Below are positions 60,210-64,000 of a stretch of DNA of 64,000 bases, in pieces (within the stretch, counting starts at the first letter, position 1; every line of letters begins with the position of its first letter). The stretch lies in contig NZ_JNYY01000010.1 of the NCBI RefSeq assembly GCF_000716785.1, forward strand, positions 62,001-126,000, given 5' to 3'. A model generated the notes under the pieces. The model did no database searches. It had not been told where the DNA came from and saw only the letters and a program-made list of their open reading frames with translations. A program made the translations under genes and the position numbers. This stretch comes from Amycolatopsis vancoresmycina (GTDB taxonomy: Bacteria; Actinomycetota; Actinomycetes; Mycobacteriales; Pseudonocardiaceae).

Positions 60210-60976
60210 ACCTCTTCGACAGGGTTGGTCAGGGTGCCGATGCCGTCGATGGTGATCGAGACGCTCTGGCCACCCTCGATCGGGCCGACGCCCTCGGGGG
60301 TGCCGGTGAGGATGATGTCGCCGGGCAGCAGCGTCATGACGCCGGAGACGAACTCGACCAGCTCGGGGATCTTGTGGACGAGGTCCGAAGTACGGCCGTC
60401 CTGCTTGAGTTCGCCGTCGACCTCGCTCCGCAGCGCCAGGTCGGACGCGTCGAGCGACGTCTCGATCCAGGGCCCGATCGGGCAGAAGGTGTCGAAGCCC
60501 TTGGCGCGGCCCCACTGGCCGTCGGACTTCTGGAGGTCGCGGGCGCTGACGTCGTTGGCGATCGTGTAGCCGAGGATGACGCTCGCCGCGCGGGCGGCCG
60601 GCACGTTCTTGACCGGCTGCCCGATGACGATCGCCAGCTCGCCCTCGAAGTCGACGCGGCCGATGCCCGACGGGCGGCGGATGGCCGCGTGGGGCCCGAT
60701 GACCGTGGTCGACGGCTTGAGGAACAGCATCGGGTCGCTGGGGACCTCGTTGCCGAACTCGGCCGCGTGCTTGGCGTAGTTGCGGCCGACGGCGATCACC
60801 TTCGACGGCAGGATCGGCGCGAGCAGCCGGACGTCGGCCAGCGGCCACCGCTTGCCGGTGAAGTTCGGCTGGCCGAAGGGGTGTTCGGCGATTTCGAGGA
60901 CCTGGGCGTCGTCGCCGTCGCCTTCGATCGAGGCGAACGCGACACCACCGGGATGAGCAATTCGGGCTAGGCGCAC
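60206..60976 (-). CDS. fumarylacetoacetate hydrolase-family protein
   Basis: 256 residues. FAH fold: IAVGRNYAKHAAEFG, LFLKPSTTVIGP, metal Glu in VDFEGELAIVIG, Asp in NDVSARDLQ, and the C-terminal GDIILTGTPEGVGP. Family members are hydrolases, decarboxylases or tautomerases of beta-keto acids such as oxaloacetate; exact reaction open. GTG start. It has the same neighbourhood (tRNAs, leuB) in mycobacteria, where it is Rv2993c. Confidence 0.9.
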   Translation of the reverse strand: MRLARIAHPGGVAFASIEGDGDDAQVLEIAEHPFGQPNFTGKRWPLADVRLLAPILPSKVIAVGRNYAKHAAEFGNEVPSDPMLFLKPSTTVIGPHAAIRRPSGIGRVDFEGELAIVIGQPVKNVPAARAASVILGYTIANDVSARDLQKSDGQWGRAKGFDTFCPIGPWIETSLDASDLALRSEVDGELKQDGRTSDLVHKIPELVEFVSGVMTLLPGDIILTGTPEGVGPIEGGQSVSITIDGIGTLTNPVEEV

Positions 60977-61007
60977 GCAGCAAGTCTACGTGCGCCCGGC
61001 CCGTGAC

Positions 61008-62612
61008 TCAGTTCACGGTGGTGCTCTTGTGCACGAGCGCGTCGCACAGGGCCAGCCAGCTGGCCTCGACGATGTTGCCGTGCACGCCGACGGTGGTCCA
61101 CTCGCGTTCGCCGTCGGTGCTCTCGACCAGCACGCGCGTCACCGCGTCGGTGCCCGGGTGACCCTGCAGGATGCGGACCTTGTAGTCGGCCAGCTCCACA
61201 CTGTCCAACCAGGACAGGTGCGGCGACAGCGCCTCCCGCAGGGCGGCGTCGAGTGCGTGCACCGGTCCGATGCCCTCGGCGGTGGCGATCACGCGCTCGC
61301 CGCCGACGTGCACCTTGACCGTGGCCTCGGCCATCACTTCGCCGCCGGGCCGGTGGTCGAGGACCACGCGGTAGGACTCCAGCGCGAACGGCGCCTCCGC
61401 GGGGGCACCGGTTTCCTGACGCAGCAGGAGTTCCAGGGAGGCGTCGGCGGCCTCGAAGGACCAGCCTTCCGCCTCCAGCCGCTTGACCTTGGTGATGGCG
61501 CTCGTCAGCGCCTCGGGCCGGCCGGCAAGGTCGACCCCGAGCTCACGTCCCTTGAGCTCGAGGCTGGCCCTGCCGGCCATCTCGGTGACCAGTACCCGCA
61601 TGTCGTTGCCGACGGAGGATGGATCGATGTGGTTGTACAGCAACGGATCCACCTTGATCGCGCTCGCGTGCAGTCCCGCCTTGTGGGCGAAGGCCGACGC
61701 CCCTACGTAGGCCTGGTGGGTGTAGGGGGCGATGTTCGCGATTTCGGCAAGGGCATGGGAGACCCGGGTGAGCTCGGCGGCGCCCCCGGTCGGGAGGACG
61801 TCGAGGCCGAGCTTGGTCACCAGGTTTCCCGTCACGGCGAACAGGTCGGCGTTGCCGGCCCGCTCCCCGTAACCGTTGGCGGTGCACTGGACGTGCGTCG
61901 CGCCGGCCTGCACCGCGGCGACGGAGTTCGCCACGGCACAGGAAGTGTCGTCCTGACAGTGGATCCCGAGCCGGAACCCGGTCTTTTCCTTGATGCTCCG
62001 GACGGTTTCGGCGAGGCCGAGCGGCAGCTGGCCGCCGTTGGTGTCGCAGAGCACGAGGACATCGGCGCCCGCGTGGGCGGCGGCGTCCAGCACCCGGAGG
62101 GACGTCTCGGGGGAATACGCGTAGCCGTCGAAGAAGTGTTCGGCGTCGAGGAAGACGCGGCGGCCTTCCTTCGTGAGGAATTCGACGGTGTCCTTGACCA
62201 TCGCGCAGGCCTCGTCGACGTCGACGCGGAGAGCGCGTTCGATGTGCCTGAGGTCGGATTTGGCGACGAGCGTGACGACGGGTGCTTCGCTGTCGAGGAG
62301 GGCCCGCACCTGCGGATCGGCCTCGGCGGTGGTGCCGGCCTTGCGGGTCGCGCCGAAGGCGACGAGGGCGGCGTGCTTCAGCTTCAGCTCGCCCTTCGCG
62401 GCGCGGGCGAAGAATTCGGTGTCCTTGGGAAGCGCCCCCGGCCAGCCGCCTTCGATGAACCCGACGCCGAGCTCGTCGAGCAGCCGCGCGACCGCCAGCT
62501 TGTCCTGCACCGAGTAGGTGATGCCCTCCCGCTGCGCGCCGTCGCGCAGGGTCGTGTCGTAGAGGTGGAAGGCATCGCCCAGCGGCGTATCGGCGGGCTC
62601 CTGGCGGGTCAC
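61008..62612 (-). CDS. cimA: (R)-citramalate synthase
   Basis: 534 residues. CimA condenses pyruvate and acetyl-CoA, opening the threonine-independent route to isoleucine. HMGL-like barrel start YDTTLRDGAQREG near 18-30, metal His in LHASAIK region (FAHKAGLHASAI), GIHCQDDTSCAVANS, and a C-terminal LeuA-dimer regulatory domain. The length and N-terminus separate it from LeuA. GTG 62612 follows GAGGAGAAG. The Ile-codon leader and terminator upstream (62613-62774) fit isoleucine feedback and independently support CimA over isopropylmalate synthase. Confidence 0.92.
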   Translation of the reverse strand: MTRQEPADTPLGDAFHLYDTTLRDGAQREGITYSVQDKLAVARLLDELGVGFIEGGWPGALPKDTEFFARAAKGELKLKHAALVAFGATRKAGTTAEADPQVRALLDSEAPVVTLVAKSDLRHIERALRVDVDEACAMVKDTVEFLTKEGRRVFLDAEHFFDGYAYSPETSLRVLDAAAHAGADVLVLCDTNGGQLPLGLAETVRSIKEKTGFRLGIHCQDDTSCAVANSVAAVQAGATHVQCTANGYGERAGNADLFAVTGNLVTKLGLDVLPTGGAAELTRVSHALAEIANIAPYTHQAYVGASAFAHKAGLHASAIKVDPLLYNHIDPSSVGNDMRVLVTEMAGRASLELKGRELGVDLAGRPEALTSAITKVKRLEAEGWSFEAADASLELLLRQETGAPAEAPFALESYRVVLDHRPGGEVMAEATVKVHVGGERVIATAEGIGPVHALDAALREALSPHLSWLDSVELADYKVRILQGHPGTDAVTRVLVESTDGEREWTTVGVHGNIVEASWLALCDALVHKSTTVN

Positions 62613-62640
62613 GGTCTTCTCCTCAGCGTTTCAAGGCAAC

Positions 62641-62670
62641 AAAAAAACCTCCCGCAGGGTGCGAGAGGTT
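62641..62670 (-). terminator. attenuator terminator before cimA
   Basis: Minus strand: AACCTCTCGCA, loop CCC, TGCGGGAGGTT (11-bp stem with one wobble pair) and then a run of seven T. It lies 29 bases before the cimA GTG. An upstream hairpin, GCGCGCCGG with CCGGCGCGC, overlaps the leader-peptide codons and can compete with alternative folds. Confidence 0.85.
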
Positions 62671-62693
62671 GCGCGCCGGGTGCTCTTGTGGAG

Positions 62694-62738
62694 CTATCGT
62701 CCGGCGCGCTCGGCGATAATGATCGCGAAGCTGGTCAC
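62694..62738 (-). CDS. isoleucine leader peptide of cimA
   Basis: 14 codons: MTSFAIIIAERAGR, then TAG, read from GTG 62738. Three consecutive Ile codons (ATC ATT ATC) sit just before the first hairpin arm. The likely promoter puts transcription start at the GTG, so translation would be leaderless. Low charged tRNA-Ile should stall the ribosome there and prevent the terminator from forming. Confidence 0.8.
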   Translation of the reverse strand: MTSFAIIIAERAGR

Positions 62739-62744
62739 GGTCGC

Positions 62745-62774
62745 ATCATGCCACAGCGTTCGCGGCCGAGTCCA
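62745..62774 (-). promoter_or_regulatory. cimA leader promoter
   Basis: Minus strand: TGGACT (62769-62774), 18 bases, CATGAT (62745-62750), then six bases to the leader GTG. Confidence 0.55.
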
Positions 62775-62840
62775 GGAACTGGGCCAAGCTCCCACCATCC
62801 GGGAACCACGTAGGCAACCGGGCGCGCCCTCGCCGGCAGT

Positions 62841-62893
62841 GCCGCGAATGACTCATTCGGGACCTCCGACGTCCCGAATGAGTCATTCGCGAC
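62841..62893. repeat. 53-bp palindromic repeat, copy 2
   Basis: Reverse complement of 4907-4959 with a single difference at one outer end. Located between the cimA promoter and the leuB terminator. Confidence 0.85.
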
Positions 62894-62934
62894 CTCCCGA
62901 CCCCGGCCAACCCGAGAAGGCGACCCAGCGCACG

Positions 62935-62963
62935 AAAAAGCCCCGCGCCAGTGCGCGGGGCTT
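62935..62963 (-). terminator. leuB terminator
   Basis: AAGCCCCGCGC and complement (11-bp arms), loop ACTG on the minus strand, then TTTTT. It lies 13 bases after the leuB stop. Confidence 0.85.
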
Positions 62964-62975
62964 CCTCGGAAAAGC

Positions 62976-64000
62976 TCAGCCGGCCGTCCGCACGTTGGAA
63001 GACACCAGCGCCGCCAGCCGGTCCCCGATCGCCTGGGTGGCCCCCGGCGAAGACTGGTCCCGCGTCGCGAGGTCGAACGCCACCGACGCCTCGATCCGGC
63101 GCGCGGCCTCCTTCTGCCCCAAGTGGTCCAGCAGCAGCGCCACCGACAGCACCGCGGCCGTCGGGTCCGCGAGGCCCTGGCCCGCGATGTCCGGCGCCGA
63201 ACCGTGGACCGGCTCGAACATGCTCGGGTTCCGGCGGGTGATGTCCAGGTTGCCGCTCGCCGCGAGGCCGATGCCGCCGGTCACCGCGGCCGCCAGGTCG
63301 GTGATGATGTCGCCGAACAGGTTGTCGGTCACGATGACGTCGAACCGCGAGGGGTCCGTCACCAGGTGGATCGTCGCCGCGTCCACGTGGGAGTAGGCGA
63401 CCGTCACCTCCGGGTGCTCCAGCGAGACCTCTTCGACGATCCGCGACCACAGCGAACCCGCGTACTCGAGCACGTTGGTCTTGTGCACCAGCGTCAGGTG
63501 CTTGCGCGGGCGGGCCTCGGCGCGGTTGAACGCGTCCGCCACCACGCGCCGGATGCCGAACGCCGTGTTGACGCTGACCTCCGTCGCGATCTCGTGCTCG
63601 GTGTCCTTGCGCAGCAGGCCACCGGTGCCCGCGTACGGGCCTTCGGTCCCTTCGCGCACGACGACCATGTCGACGTCACCCGCGTCGGCCAGCGGGCCCC
63701 GCACGCCCGGGTAGAGCCGCGCCGGGCGCAGGTTGACGTGGTGGTCCATCTCGAACCGCAGGCGCAGCAGCAGGCCGCGCTCCAGGATCCCGCTCGGCAC
63801 CGTCGGGTCGCCGACCGCGCCCAGCAGGATCGCGTCGTGCTGGCGGAGCTCGCCGAGGACCGACTCCGGGAGCAGCTCACCGGTCGAGTGCCATCGCGCC
63901 GCGCCGAGGTCGTAGTTCGTGATCTCCGCCGTCGGTACTACCTCGCCGAGCACCTTCAGCGCCTCGGAGACCACCTCGGGCCCGATCCCGTCACCTGGGA
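62976..64000 (-). CDS. leuB: 3-isopropylmalate dehydrogenase (5' end beyond window)
   Basis: About 341 residues visible, beginning within PGDGIGPEVVSEALKVLG, so only the first few codons are missing. LeuB oxidises and decarboxylates 3-isopropylmalate in leucine synthesis. The ERGLLLRLRFEMDHHVNLRP substrate loop, the metal Asp in VIVTDNLFGDIITDLAAAV and the NAD-binding FEPVHGSAPDIAGQGLADP are intact. Strong terminator downstream. Same enzyme set as leuCD 28 kb away. Confidence 0.96.
   Translation of the reverse strand, partial: PGDGIGPEVVSEALKVLGEVVPTAEITNYDLGAARWHSTGELLPESVLGELRQHDAILLGAVGDPTVPSGILERGLLLRLRFEMDHHVNLRPARLYPGVRGPLADAGDVDMVVVREGTEGPYAGTGGLLRKDTEHEIATEVSVNTAFGIRRVVADAFNRAEARPRKHLTLVHKTNVLEYAGSLWSRIVEEVSLEHPEVTVAYSHVDAATIHLVTDPSRFDVIVTDNLFGDIITDLAAAVTGGIGLAASGNLDITRRNPSMFEPVHGSAPDIAGQGLADPTAAVLSVALLLDHLGQKEAARRIEASVAFDLATRDQSSPGATQAIGDRLAALVSSNVRTAG

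Noticed and set aside
11277..61205. Frequent TGTGGAC/GTCCACA-like words in coding and intergenic DNA as a segregation motif
   Set aside because: Occurrences are on both strands and no bias could be shown by eye; needs counting against composition.

Overview
The window is a GC-rich (about 70% by eye) actinobacterial chromosome segment, most likely from Amycolatopsis or a close Pseudonocardiaceae relative. Signs are the HU and Lsr2 nucleoid proteins with Lys/Ala-rich tails, the F420-pathway gene fbiD/cofC, many GTG starts, SARP/AfsR and MocR regulators, and gene order. From memory of the Mycobacterium tuberculosis genome, the order recG, DAK2, rpmB, ung, thiL, DUF3515, ddl, gpsA, fbiD, ppk1, mutT1, hupB, leuD, leuC, iclR, and later tRNA-Glu/tRNA-Gln, FAH and leuB matches the Rv2973c-Rv2995c region. 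Species and synteny are inference; nothing was searched.

Layout. 0-12 kb: end of a TetR gene, GNAT, recG, a DAK2 protein, rpmB, a hydrolase, ung, gamma carbonic anhydrase, a secreted GH27 enzyme, thiL, an Lrp-like protein, a DUF3515 protein and ddl. 12-21.3 kb (accessory): divergent MocR/flavin-binding pair, a two-component system divergent from a flavin-based electron-transfer cassette (reductase, FMN-binding protein, ApbE), a VOC protein, a methyltransferase and asparaginase. 21.3-35.6 kb: cysteine dioxygenase with a Cys-codon leader peptide, gpsA-plsC, fbiD, ppk1-mutT1, an AfsR-type regulator, an unusual array of 21-bp repeats, hupB, leuDC and a divergent IclR regulator. 35.6-57.4 kb looks inserted relative to the mycobacterial order: a GH3 enzyme, a herA-sbcD-sbcC-nurA DNA-end-processing operon, a second HU gene, two lsr2 genes, a TetR/membrane-protein/FAD-oxygenase unit with a palindromic operator, small proteins and a frameshifted XRE-NB-ARC-TPR regulator. 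57.4-64 kb: tRNA-Glu and tRNA-Gln, a HAD hydrolase, an FAD monooxygenase, FAH, cimA behind an Ile-codon attenuator, and leuB running off the end.

How it works together. Branched-chain amino acid genes (leuCD, cimA, leuB) carry visible control: leuCD faces an IclR regulator, and cimA has a 14-codon leader peptide with three Ile codons plus a rho-independent terminator. Genome maintenance is well represented (recG, ung, mutT1, the HerA-NurA-SbcCD operon, two HU and two Lsr2 proteins). Several intergenic structures recur: a 53-bp palindrome (2 copies), a roughly 160-bp nested-hairpin element (2 copies) and paired DnaA-box-like sites with identical spacing (2 places). The best candidates for something undescribed are the two leader peptides, the opposed 21-bp arrays, the nested-hairpin element and the archaeal-style end-resection operon beside duplicated nucleoid proteins.
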